A DNA stretch of 64,000 nucleotides from Orychophragmus violaceus (lineage: Eukaryota > Streptophyta > Magnoliopsida > Brassicales > Brassicaceae), in assembly GCA_030180135.1 (NCBI GenBank), contig CM058232.1, positions 72,594,016 to 72,658,015 on the forward strand. Direction: 5' to 3'. How positions within the stretch are numbered: the first letter of the stretch is position 1; every line of letters starts with the position of its first letter. The notes beneath the pieces were generated by a model. That model was not told where the DNA came from and did no database searches. It saw only the letters and a program-made list of their open reading frames with translations. Both the position numbers and the translations under genes were made by a program. Below, in pieces: positions 1 to 9,947 of the stretch.

Positions 1-1054
1 TGAACATCATAACTAAACTAACTGCCACTAGAATCAAGACCAAGTCTTCAGATATCTAGTACCTACAGCAACAGTATACAACTCGTGCTTAGGTTGTGAG
101 AGATTCTGCGGTGTTCTTGCTTGGAACCATTCCAACAAACCACACCGCTATTCTTTAATGAGCACTATTCTGCGGTCCTCTGCTTGGAAACCTTTCCAAC
201 AGACAGCACCGCTACACAGGAAAAAGACATAACCATGTGAGAACCGGGATTCATCTTTGTCCGTCTAACTACTCATAACTGCTTCGTCTATTTCTCAGTT
301 GTACAAGAACCTATCCTTAGCGTTTCTCAAAAACTTGGGGATATTCCTTTACAACTGTCCAGTGACTCTTACTGGAACAAATTGGTATCTTCTCGTCATG
401 CTTTATGCGTCAGATGCATTTAGACGAGCGCATAATATGGCATTCATGATGGATTCTATTACATAAGCAAAAGGAATCACACTCATAGACACTAGCTCAG
501 CCAGTGTCCAAGACACTTTCATCTTGCTAAGATCATTGCCATAAGACCTTTGGTGTGAAGCCATTCTTGGAATCATGCATATTGGAACTGTCCAGTATCT
601 TATAATCATAAGGATTCTGACCCGATCCCATTAGCTCTTCTGATCCATCTCAATGGATCCATATTCCAAGAGCTTACGCGGCTTTTCCCATGTCCATCGT
701 TAAGTTTGACTTCCAACCCAAATCTTGACAAGACTTTATCGTCAGAACGTCATTTATGAGATTAAGTACGTTCTAAACATACAGTTTGAGAATTGCAACT
801 ACGCTCCCACTAGTTTACTCGTAAACGCATTGTTTCTATTCGTTCCTGATCGAGTCAAAGCCTTTGACCGTTTTGACAGAACATAGATTCCAACTCCAAG
901 ATGCTTGCTTCACTCGGTGAAGCTAACATGCATAACTAGCCAATTTTCGGAGTTGGGGCTCACCTTCGCTTCTTTGAATTTCGCAGGCTCGTCACTTTTC
1001 AATGATCAACTGATCACGGCAATCGGCTACGAGAAATCACTCTCGAGTTAGTGA
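1..1054 (-). pseudogene. Copia pol, degraded reverse transcriptase and RNase H part
   Basis: Minus-strand translation gives broken pieces of a Ty1/copia polyprotein. From right to left there is a DEPAKFKEA-like segment before the RT (about 1000-960), a KGFD-like RT piece, a MDMGKAA..LGI-like segment, then a piece ending in a degraded form of the copia block IPYAS..GS.MYA.LCTRPD (about 480-410). After that come RNase H pieces (SGYVF and GGAVCWKSSKQ-like). Frames shift and stops are frequent, and several RT blocks are missing, so it is not functional. It is the downstream part of the Copia element whose gag and 5' LTR lie at 9033-12350; Athila-1 separates the two parts. The element's 3' LTR is off the left edge. 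Confidence 0.7.
103..222. repeat. imperfect tandem duplication inside the Copia RNase H remnant
   Basis: Two adjacent copies of about 60 bases, each starting ATTCTGCGGT and ending near CACCGCTA, start at 103 and 167. On the minus strand each copy encodes a version of the GGAVCWK..KQ RNase H segment, so this is a local duplication in decaying pol sequence. Confidence 0.6.
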
Positions 1055-1059
1055 CGGAT

Positions 1060-2241
1060 TGATATATCATGGTTTTTACCGGTTTTATGCCATGATATAG
1101 TTGTGTTTTTAGTGTCTTTTGTGTTCTTTTAGAGTCTTTTACAGGTATAATCAGGTTTGGAGCTGAATTGGAGATAATGGAGCATTTTGGAGATTTTTGG
1201 AGTGTTTGGCCGAGAGATAGAGTTCACTGTCCGAAACAGAGAAAGGTGTCGATCGTTGCATGCCTAGCATCGATCGATGCACCAGCGAGATGGGCCAAAA
1301 CTCGGCGGTTTAGAAGAATCAAGATATTGCACTTTGATCCAGAAGTTCCTGATATTTACAAAGAAGCCCCTGGCCGAGATTATACCTATATAATTAAGTT
1401 TTTAGATTTGTTTTACATTACGCTTTCATAATTAAGAGCAGAGGATTTTTAGAGCTTTTGGGGCTGATCTGAACCTGTTACATCATCTGTATTTGGAGAA
1501 GATTTCGAACCCCTTTTACTCTTATTCTTTTATGCAATTTATTCATCATATGATTATATTTTCATTATCTATGTCTGAGTAGATTCCTTGTTAGGTTTAG
1601 GGTTTCTCACATAGGATTTCATGACCTGCTAGACTTGTTCAATTTCAGTTAAGGATTCAAACTATATCTGTTCTTCAATTTAATTGTGCTTAAAGCTAGT
1701 TCTAACCTGATCAATTAGAATCTAGATCTTAGGTTGCTAAATACGTCACGGAAGTGGGGTTTAGGAATCTGAACTAATTAAATTGGGCAATTAAACTTTG
1801 CGCAAACGGAAGTTTGGTTTAGGATAATTGTGAACATATCAAACTTGGAATTAAAGCTGGTTTAATCTGTTAGTTCTCGCAAACGAAAGTTTGGTTTGCT
1901 GCACTTAGACTTAGAGAATTATCGCAAAGGAATTTGGTTAATTCTATATCTGTGTTTTGAGTTCTAGAACTGTGCTTAATTAGATCCTTGCTGAATGAAC
2001 TGTCTGCTTGTCTGATTTCCTGAGAACGCTCTTAATAACTTGTTTTCACAACCAACAATCTCTGCTACTGATTTACTTTCTTGCATTGCTTTTAATTCAA
2101 TTACATTGCTTTCTTCCTAGTTAAATTCCTGTTCTTGAGCTATTGAACACCGGAGTCTCTGTGGATTTTGATACCTTATATACTACATTGATATTGCTGT
2201 GCACTTGCAGTTTAGTATAGGGATTAATTCTTGACCTATCA
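1060..2241 (+). repeat. Athila-1 5' LTR
   Basis: This 1182-bp LTR has TG...CA ends. It carries a pair of CGATCG-centred 14-mers at 1246-1280. Relative to the 3' copy it lacks 14 bases lying between two GCTC repeats; Athila-2 and -3 keep the matching sequence (TAGACTTAGCGC-like), so the 5' copy has a deletion rather than the 3' copy an insertion. Confidence 0.93.
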
Positions 2242-2247
2242 AGTTTT

Positions 2248-2265
2248 TGGCGCCGTTGCCGGGGA
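2248..2265 (+). other. Athila-1 primer binding site
   Basis: TGGCGCCGTTGCCGGGGA starts six bases after the LTR. It matches the tRNA-Asp-type primer site known for Athila elements and primes minus-strand DNA synthesis. Confidence 0.85.
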
Positions 2266-2504
2266 CTCTTTGAGTCTTCGATAGCTTCGAGCCTAGGGTT
2301 TTACTAGGATTTTTCGTTTTCTTTTCGTTTTTATTTTTGTTTTTTTTAGTTACTGACTTTATCGGTTTTTCTCTCTGTCGCAGGTACTAATATCGCACTG
2401 CGTCGATCGTTGCACCCTTGCATCGTTCGTCACTAGGCGATTTGAGATTGAATCGATCGTTGCACTGATAGCATCGATCGTTGCTGGACGATTACAGACA
2501 GTTT

Positions 2505-5156
2505 ATGCCAACGCAGAAAACTCGAAGTAATCCGAACTCGAGCTTAGTTAATCTCGGACTAGAGGAACTTGGACGTCTAGAAAGGACTATCAGAAGAGAA
2601 AAGAGAGAGAGAATGGTACGAGAACGTCTGATCTTGATACGAGATGTTGAAGGTGTCCTGAGGGATCCGGAAAAAAATCCTTACAATGCTGCTGGGCAGA
2701 GGATTGATGCTGATGGACGAATGATCCCTGACCCTCCTGAGCAACAGCAACAGGAGCAGAACCAAAACCAGGGTCAGGAACGGGCCCAAGGTAGAGAGAT
2801 GGTGGTTCATGAGAGGACACTAGCTGACTACAACAGACCTGATGAGTTTCATGCAAACCGAGCAGCTCTAGTGCTTCCTGCTTTTGAGAGGAATGATTTT
2901 GAGGTCAAGACCATCTACTACCAGCTGATGAGGCAGATTGCTTTTCATGGCCTTCAAGCAGAGCAGCCTATGGATCACATTGACAAGTTTGAGGACATAG
3001 TCACTGGCATGAAGTATGAAGGAGTATGCCCGGACTATCTGTTCCTTAAGCTATTTCCGCACAGTCTTGCTGGAGACGCTAGTGCATGGCTGAGACAACT
3101 GGCACCTGGTCAGTATACTACTTGGGCAGCCTTAAAGAGTGAGTTCCTGCGTCACTTTTATGATGATGCGCGCTCAGATCAGTCCAGACAGGACATACTC
3201 ACTTTTTCCCAAGGAGCTGTGGAGCCCTTGAAGACTGCCTAGATGAGATTTAAGCAGTATCAGCGTGACTGTCCACACCATGGATTCACAGAAGTACAGC
3301 TAATTGGTATCTTCTTCAGAGGCATAGATCTCCCTTATCAGACTGCGCTGGATAATTCCAGTAATGCTAATTTCAACACCAGGACTCCTACACAAGCTAA
3401 GCAGTTGATTGAGAACCTGATTGGCAGCAACAGTTGCAAGACAATGGATGAAAGGAGGAAGAAATCTGGTGGAACTGTAGAGAATTCTGATATAGCTAAT
3501 ATAAGATCCAGATTGGACACAGTTTACAATCTCCTGACAAGTAAGAAAGCTGTCCACTTTGCCCAAGATGTAGAGGTGATTCAGACTGAGGAGGACACTC
3601 AGGAAGAAGATGTGAATTTCATAGGAGGTTCTGGTTTCCAAGGTAATAGATTTAGTAATCAACAAGGGAACAAATTCTCCAATGGAGGACAGACTGGTGG
3701 TTTTCAGAAGACCTATGGACAAGGTACTCAGAGAACCTATGGATCTACATCCTATCAGACTCCTCCTGCACCTACAGCCCATGAGAGCAAAATGGAGGCT
3801 ATGATGGAACAACTGATTGAGAGTCAGACCAAGATTTATGTGGACTGCAACAAGAAGTTGGACGCTGTCTATGAAGACCTCAATGGGAAGTTTGAGTCTC
3901 TGAGCACTCACATGAAGCAGTTGGACACTCAGGTGAACCAGATGTCCAGCTCGCTGAAGGGAAAAGGAGTGGCAGACACTCACGTTAAGGCCTGGTCTGT
4001 GTACATTAATGATGGATCTCACCTAGGTGAAAGATTTGAGCTAAGTACAGCTGAGTTGGTGACAGAACAAGAATTTTCGGATATTTGTGAAAAACTCTCC
4101 GGTGAAATCTGCTGCAGTGCGTCGATCGATGCAACATCTGTGCCGATCGATACACCAGTCGGGATGGCAACGATCGACACACCCTTAGTGTCGGTCGTTG
4201 CAGGGCGTGAACAGACAGAACTGTCGGATGATAATGGCATAGATGCTGACTTGGAGCTTGATCGCCTATTCACTGGAGCCTCTGAGATTACTCAACAGGA
4301 GATCTACGAACAGATTGTTAGACAACACTCCTCAGTGTCTGAAGTGATTAGGCAGGAAATTGAAGAGCTTAAGAAGCTAGAGGAGATTGGTGAAGAATTG
4401 GAAGAAATTCCAACTTCTGATGATCCACCTTATCATCCATGTGTGCAGAGGTACTTAAACAAGATGTTGCCCCTGGATGATGATCTGAAAGACTGGGTGA
4501 TAATAGTTCCTCAGCATATTAGTGATGTTCTGCTAACTAAGATCCCGAAGAAGCTGCCTGATCCTAGAGTCTTTGCGCTGGATTGTTCTATCTTTGAGGA
4601 TAGCTTTAGGCGTTCTCTGTGTGATTTAGGAGCTGCTGGTAGTTTGATGCCATACTCTGTGGCAGAGAAGCTGGGGATGTTGGATTTTACTCCTACTAGG
4701 ACTTCTCTTGTCCTAGCTGATCAGTCCATACGAGTTCCTGAAGGACTCCTTATGGACATTCCGGTGAGAGTTGGAAACTACTTAGTTCCAACGGACTTCC
4801 TTGTGCTGAGATATGACTGTGATCCGGATGAAGCATTATTGCTTGGGAGACCCTTTTTGGCTACAGCAGGAGCGTTGATTGATGTTAGGAACAGCTTGAT
4901 AGACGTCCATCTGGGAGATGAACCACTGCACTATGAGATGGATAAGCTGCGAAAGCCACTGATAGATGGGCAGACATTCACCATAAGGGACGCAGATTTT
5001 GAGCAGCCGGATAATACTATGGTTATAGATCCTGGAGCACATTTCACTCCATCCTTTCTTGGACATGAGCATTCCGCAACAGCCTACTCACCACCTTGGA
5101 TGAGGAGACTTGAACAGAGACAGAAAAAGTCTCTGTCAGGACCTCCTGGTACCTGA
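2505..5156 (+). pseudogene. gag: Athila-1 Gag-protease polyprotein with one in-frame stop
   Basis: This is a single frame from the first in-frame ATG at 2505 to TGA at 5154-5156, interrupted only by TAG at 3240-3242 where Athila-2 and -3 have TGG (Trp), so it is a G-to-A nonsense change. The N-terminal third is the retrotransposon Gag domain (segments HANRAALVLP, DHIDKFEDIVTGMKY, GDASAWLRQLAPGQYTTW and the QRDCPHHGF block). A Gln/Gly-rich stretch follows. The retropepsin-like protease has the Athila-style active site CDLGAAGSLMP in place of CDLGSSVNLMP, and LLGRPFLATAGA. The CGATCG cassettes at 4118-4201 are translated in frame as SIDATSVPIDTP and TIDTPLVSVV. The protein ends in a Pro/Arg/Lys-rich tail about 40 residues after the protease, with no RT. 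Confidence 0.85.
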
Positions 5157-6527
5157 AAATTCCCATCCGTCCGGTCAAGCTATTGACCTTAAACAAGCGC
5201 TGGGTGGGAGGCAACCCACCATTAGGTACTGGTGTTTTTCTACTTAATTTTTGGTGTTTTTGTTAGGATTTTACGTTTTTTTTGTTTTTGGTGCAGTTAT
5301 GTTTGCAGGTCTTGGACAAAATCGCAGTGCAACGATCGACTCACTTCTGTGTCGATCGACACAACACGAAAGGAATCGCATTGCAGCGATCGTTGCGGTC
5401 CTGAGCAACGATCGACCATACACGAAAATCGCCAAGTAACGGTCGATGCACTTAGTGCAAAGGTCGATGCATGAGCGACAAGGTAACCCGACAGACATAA
5501 TTTCATCTTTTGAATTTTTTTTTTATTTTCGTTTTTACCAATCCTTCGCTGGACACTACTGGGGACAGTGTGTCTTAAGTGTGGGGGAGGTGCTACTGAC
5601 TTTTGTTTTCTGTTTTCTTAAGAGTCAGTCCGTTTTTCAAAAAAAAAAATTTGTTTTATTGAGTCAAAATTGTTTAAGTAAGAAACTATGATTTTCTGAG
5701 AAGATTTACAAGACTTGCAGGAACTTAAGTAACCATTGGGATGAAGTTGCAGGATCTATCTCTGACTATTAGAAAACCCCATCACAGATCAACCTACTGG
5801 GAACACCCACATCACTTCAGGTATCAGAGGATCCTTTTACTGACTTCAATTTAATACTGACTTAGATTTCTCACCTAAGGGCTTGGTATACTTTGTGTCG
5901 GATCCCCTTGTTAGTTCTGACACAGCCTGTCAACCTATCCTATTTAGTTCCCTTCTCCCCTTCTATAAAGTAAAAAAAAAAAAAAAAGATAATAAACTGA
6001 GGATGAGTTAGTAACTCCGAAGTGGTCATGGGAATGGTAGCAAACACTATTTTCTCTCATGTGATCTATGGAATGTGTCCAAAGTACACCCCATAACGGG
6101 AAGAACACTGATAAAAAAATTAAAATGATACCCAATGGGGAAAAATCAGTTGTTAAAGAAGGGAAAGAGAAGAAAGGGACTAGAGAAAGATAGTATGGTG
6201 GTCTAGAGCTGATAAGGTAAGAATCCATGTGCCCTTTGATCGATACTCCTTAGGTGAGACCGCACTTAAATACTCGCAGAAGTCAGTAGGGAGAATTTGA
6301 ATGCTTGAATGTGATTGTGGAGTTTACCTAGGACAGTTTCTAAGTGTGGGGGAAGTACATGTTGGTCTTGATATCCTGTGATTGATTCTTTCAGTGGTTT
6401 ACTAAGGGGAATCTGAGTATTGTAGCTTCTAGGATGAAATGAGTTTCTGAAGAGTTTTCAAACCTCTTCACCAAGCTTTAGTTCTATGTTTTGCTTGAGG
6501 GCAAGCAAAGGCTAAGTGTGGGGGAGT
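5157..6527 (+). other. Athila-1 3' untranslated region
   Basis: No gene is supported. It holds the two hairpins, three CGATCG cassettes (5325-5478), and three copies of a purine motif TAAGTGTGGGGGA (near 5577, 6341 and 6514). The last one abuts the 3' LTR and is the likely plus-strand primer (6514-6527). No env-like reading frame is present. Confidence 0.7.
5173..5220 (+). promoter_or_regulatory. two consecutive RNA hairpins after the polyprotein stop codon (Athila-1)
   Basis: GGTCAA/TTGACC (5173-5188, loop GCTA) and GGTGGG/CCCACC (5203-5220, loop AGGCAA) start 17 bases after the stop codon. Athila-2 and Athila-3 have equivalents at the same place with base-pair swaps that keep the stems. 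The role is unknown; packaging, export or translation signals are possible. Confidence 0.6.
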
Positions 6528-7723
6528 TGATATATCATGGTTTTTACCGGTTTTATGCCATGATATAGTTGTGTTTTTAGTGTCTTTTGTGTTCTTTTAG
6601 AGTCTTTTACAGGTATAATCAGGTTTGGAGCTGAATTGGAGATAATGGAGCATTTTGGAGATTTTTGGAGTGTTTGGCCGAGAGATAGAGTTCACTGTCC
6701 GAAACAGAGAAAGGTGTCGATCGTTGCATGCCTAGCATCGATCGATGCACCAGCGAGATGGGCCAAAACTCGGCGGTTTAAAAGAATCAAGATATTGCAC
6801 TTTGATCCAGAAGTTCCTGATATTTACAAAGAAGCCCCTCGCCGAGATTATACCTATATAATTAAGTTTTTAGATTTGTTTTACATTACGCTTTTATAAT
6901 TAAGAGTAGAGGATTTTTAGAGCTTTTGGGGCTGATCTGAACCTGTTACATCATCTGTATTTGGAGAAGATTTCGAACCCCTTTTACTCTTATTCTTTTA
7001 TGCAATTTATTCATCATATGATTATGTTTTCATTATCTATGTCTGAGTAGATTCCTTGTTAGGTTTAGGGTTTCTCACATAGGATTTCATGACCTGCTAG
7101 ACTTGTTCAATTTCAGCTAAGGATTCAAACTATATCTGTTCTTCAATTTAATTGTGCTTAAAGCTAGTTCTAACCTGATCAATTAGAATCTAGATCTTAG
7201 GTTGCTAAATACGTCACGGAAGTGGGGTTTAGGAATCTGAACTAATTAAATTGGGCAATTAAACTTTGCGCAAACGGAAGTTTGGTTTAGGATAATTGTG
7301 AACATATCAAACTTGGAATTAAAGCTGGTTTAATCTGTTAGTTCTCGCAAACGAAAGTTTGGTTTGCTGCACTTAGACTTAGAGAATTATCGCAAAGGAA
7401 TTTGGTTAATTCTATATCTGTGTTTTGAGTTCTAGAACTGTGCTTAATTAGATCCTTGCTGAATGAACTGTCTGCTTGTCTGATTTCCTGAGAACGCTCT
7501 AGACCTAGCGCTCTTAATAACTTGTTTTCACAACCAACAATCTCTGCTACTGATTTACTTTTTTGCATTGCTTTTAATTCAATTACATTGCTTTCTTCCT
7601 AGTTAAATTCCTGTTCTTGAGCTATTGAACACCGGAGTCTCTGTGGATTTCGATACCCTATATACTACATTGATATTGCTGTGCACTTGCAGTTTAGTAT
7701 AGGGATTAATTCTTGACCTATCA
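6528..7723 (+). repeat. Athila-1 3' LTR
   Basis: This 1196-bp LTR is 99.2% identical to the 5' copy and preceded by the polypurine tract GTGGGGGAG. It carries the same paired CGATCG cassette at about 6715-6748. Confidence 0.93.
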
Positions 7724-7728
7724 CGGAT

Positions 7729-9032
7729 CCTTTCGGATCTGCGAATTTCAGGCTCCACAGGTGTAGATCCTACAGCCCTTTGTAGATCCAACCGCTGCTC
7801 TCCCTCAACAGGTTGAACAGCCTCCTGTGTTTCTCGAATTTCTTTGAGTTGTACTTTTACTCCCACTGTTCTTGTTGGAAAAACAGAGTTCCGAACAACA
7901 AAACTTTGTTCTCGGATTGGTTGCAAAAGTACTAAGCATGGGTTTCCTTAGGACAACCAGCGAAGCAGCACTTATCAGTTTTGGGTTCAAGTTTGTTTGA
8001 TGACAACTGCCTTACACAAACCTTGCAATCCCAATTAATCAGAAAAACATATTTGGAAATCACCCAGTCCACATCCAATGTGGTGTTTTTTCACTGAATC
8101 TGATAGAAAACTTATTTAGCGTAAACATGTTCATTTTAGAGCGTATTTTAAAAGAATAATGGAAGATTCATGTGACTCATCATTAATCGAAGCATATCCA
8201 ATAAGATCCGATTCATTCTCTCAGAAACACCATTCAAGGTTTTCAGGAGAGATGAGCTGTGAAATGACTTCACACTCACTTAGATGATCACCCAATTCTT
8301 GACTCAAGTATTTTTCCTCCGCGATCTAATCGAGGATCTCAATACTTCTGTCAAATCGGTTCTATACTTCATTCTGAAACTCCTTTGATCATTCCAAAGG
8401 ATTCTGACTCGTGTCAAATGAACACAATCATACTTACTGAAGCCATCAATAAGTCAATGAAGTATTGAAGATTTCCTCTGGCATTAATGCTCATCGGGCC
8501 ACATACTTCAGTACGTGCAAGGCCCAATAAGCCTCTGTCCCTTTTCTTCAGCTCTGCTAAAGAAGCCTTAGTCATTTGGCCCAGTAAGCAGAATTCATGT
8601 CTCAATTGATTTACAATCAAATGAACCTGAAGCCCATAACTATGGAACTACTGAAGCCGCTTTACTCTATGTGGTCAAAACAACTATGCTAAGGAAAATC
8701 GAGTTCAAGTCATCAGACTTAAACCGTTTGGTATTTATGTTATATCCAAGTTTATATTGGTTTGAAATATAAAACCCATTTAAAAGGGGTGCTACCATAT
8801 AATATTTCATTAAGATCAAAAGAACAAAACTTGTCTTTTATCAGAATGAAAAGCATCCAAATTCTTACAAGAAAATGAAAGACATTTCTGCATAAAGCAG
8901 GTACATAGTAGCAATTACTTAATTCAAAAACCAAGCTTGAAAGGCTCCTACAAGTGGAGAATATTTACGGCTTATGTAGCAACCATTGCTCCATACCAGA
9001 CACGTAGTTCCACTTGTCCTTTCCTCAATGTT
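7729..9032 (-). pseudogene. Copia pol, protease to integrase part, degraded
   Basis: Minus-strand pieces are recognisable in order: a protease active-site segment VLDTSCGTDI (about 9100-9060, out of frame with gag), NCYYVPALCRNV (about 8920-8880), the pre-integrase segment CLLGQMTKA followed by LLGLARTEVCGPMS.NARG (8600-8480), and a Ser/Arg-rich segment RRSERIRDR (about 7750) that normally links integrase to RT. Frames are broken repeatedly and much of the integrase core is missing. Athila-1 lies at the integrase-RT boundary. Confidence 0.65.
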
Positions 9033-9947
9033 CTACCGTTGCTTAGGCCCTGCATATTTCCAAAATATCAGTACCACAACTAGTATCCAATACATATGTA
9101 GAACTTGAATTAATAACACAATACCTGAAGAAGAAGTACCATACATCTCCTTCATCTCTTGTGAATCTTCCAAGAATTTAATGCAATCTCTCTTCCAATG
9201 CCCATACTCATCACAGTAGAAGCACTTTCTAACACCAGATGGGCCGGACTTGGGCTTATAAGATGACACAGGCTTATCCTGATTCCAAATCTGGACGGCC
9301 ATGTCTCTACCCTTGTCAACAAAAGATTTCTCAAATCTTTTACCCTTTATGATGTTTTTCTCAGCTGTTTTGAGCATGCCATGCAGCTCAGTCAACGTCT
9401 TCGTCAAGTTATTCTTGATATAGTTTTTGACAAACTTATCATAACTAGACGGCAGTGACTGCAGAATGATGTCTGTAGCCAACTCTAAGCTGACAGGACA
9501 ATCCAGTTTCCCCAGGTTATCAACGCAACCCATCATTTTAATGACATGAGGACTCACTGGAACATCCTCTGGTAGTCTGCACCCAGTGAGAGACTTCACC
9601 ATCTGGAATCTCTCAACTCGTGCCAGATCCTGAAACTTCAGTTTCATGCTGGTGATAATCTCTATTGGCGACTCCATGTTCTCGTATTGACTCTTCAAGT
9701 CCGATTCCATGGTAGCCAACATCAGACCACGCACATCTACCACATCAATATAATGCTTATTCCAAGCATCATATACTGCATTTGAGCGATTGGCCCCAAG
9801 CTTTTCTGGAAGAGCTTTATCAAGGACATAGTCCTTACTCTCCTGCTTGAGGACTAATCTCAAATTGCGATACCAATCCAGGAAATTTGACCCATTTAAC
9901 TTGTCCTTCTCAAGGACGGGTCGTAACGAGAAGGCAGTTTTAGACAT
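9033..9947 (-). CDS. gag: Copia Gag protein, frameshifted at its 3' end
   Basis: This is a 304-codon open frame starting at ATG 9947. The N-terminal part (LNGSNFLDWYRNLRLVLKQ) and the middle (LPSSYDKFVKNY, TLTELHGMLKTAEKNI) are typical of the copia Gag/UBN2 domain. Residues near 238-251 form a CCHC zinc knuckle, CFYCDEYGHWKRDC, which binds RNA. After about residue 275 the frame leaves the family: the protease segment VLDTSCGTD is found in another frame, so a frameshift separates gag from pol and the last 30 residues are not native. The Gag core itself is undamaged. Confidence 0.8.
   Translation of the reverse strand: MSKTAFSLRPVLEKDKLNGSNFLDWYRNLRLVLKQESKDYVLDKALPEKLGANRSNAVYDAWNKHYIDVVDVRGLMLATMESDLKSQYENMESPIEIITSMKLKFQDLARVERFQMVKSLTGCRLPEDVPVSPHVIKMMGCVDNLGKLDCPVSLELATDIILQSLPSSYDKFVKNYIKNNLTKTLTELHGMLKTAEKNIIKGKRFEKSFVDKGRDMAVQIWNQDKPVSSYKPKSGPSGVRKCFYCDEYGHWKRDCIKFLEDSQEMKEMYGTSSSGIVLLIQVLHMYWILVVVLIFWKYAGPKQR

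Larger units (their letters stand above)
1060..7723 (+). mobile_element. Athila-1: Athila-type Ty3/gypsy LTR retrotransposon, complete ends, gag-protease only
   Basis: The element is bounded by LTRs that start TGATATATCATGG and end CCTATCA. It is flanked by the direct repeat CGGAT (1055-1059 and 7724-7728), a 5-bp target duplication. Order: 5' LTR, tRNA-Asp-type primer site, gag with protease, a long untranslated 3' region, purine tract, 3' LTR. No RT, RNase H or integrase is present, so it would need proteins from a relative such as Athila-3. The two LTRs differ by 9 substitutions in 1182 aligned bases (0.8%) plus one 14-bp indel, so this is one of the youngest insertions here. It sits in the pol gene of the Copia element. 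Confidence 0.93.

Noticed and set aside
1168..1431. 87-codon open frame repeated in Athila-1 LTRs (also 6636-6899)
   Set aside because: It lies in the LTR and is repeated only because the LTR is; the related Athila-2 and -3 LTRs do not keep a matching protein.
5943..6228. Open frames in the Athila 3' regions as an env-like gene
   Set aside because: They are short, not conserved between the three Athila copies, lie on either strand, and show no signal peptide plus membrane anchor pattern.
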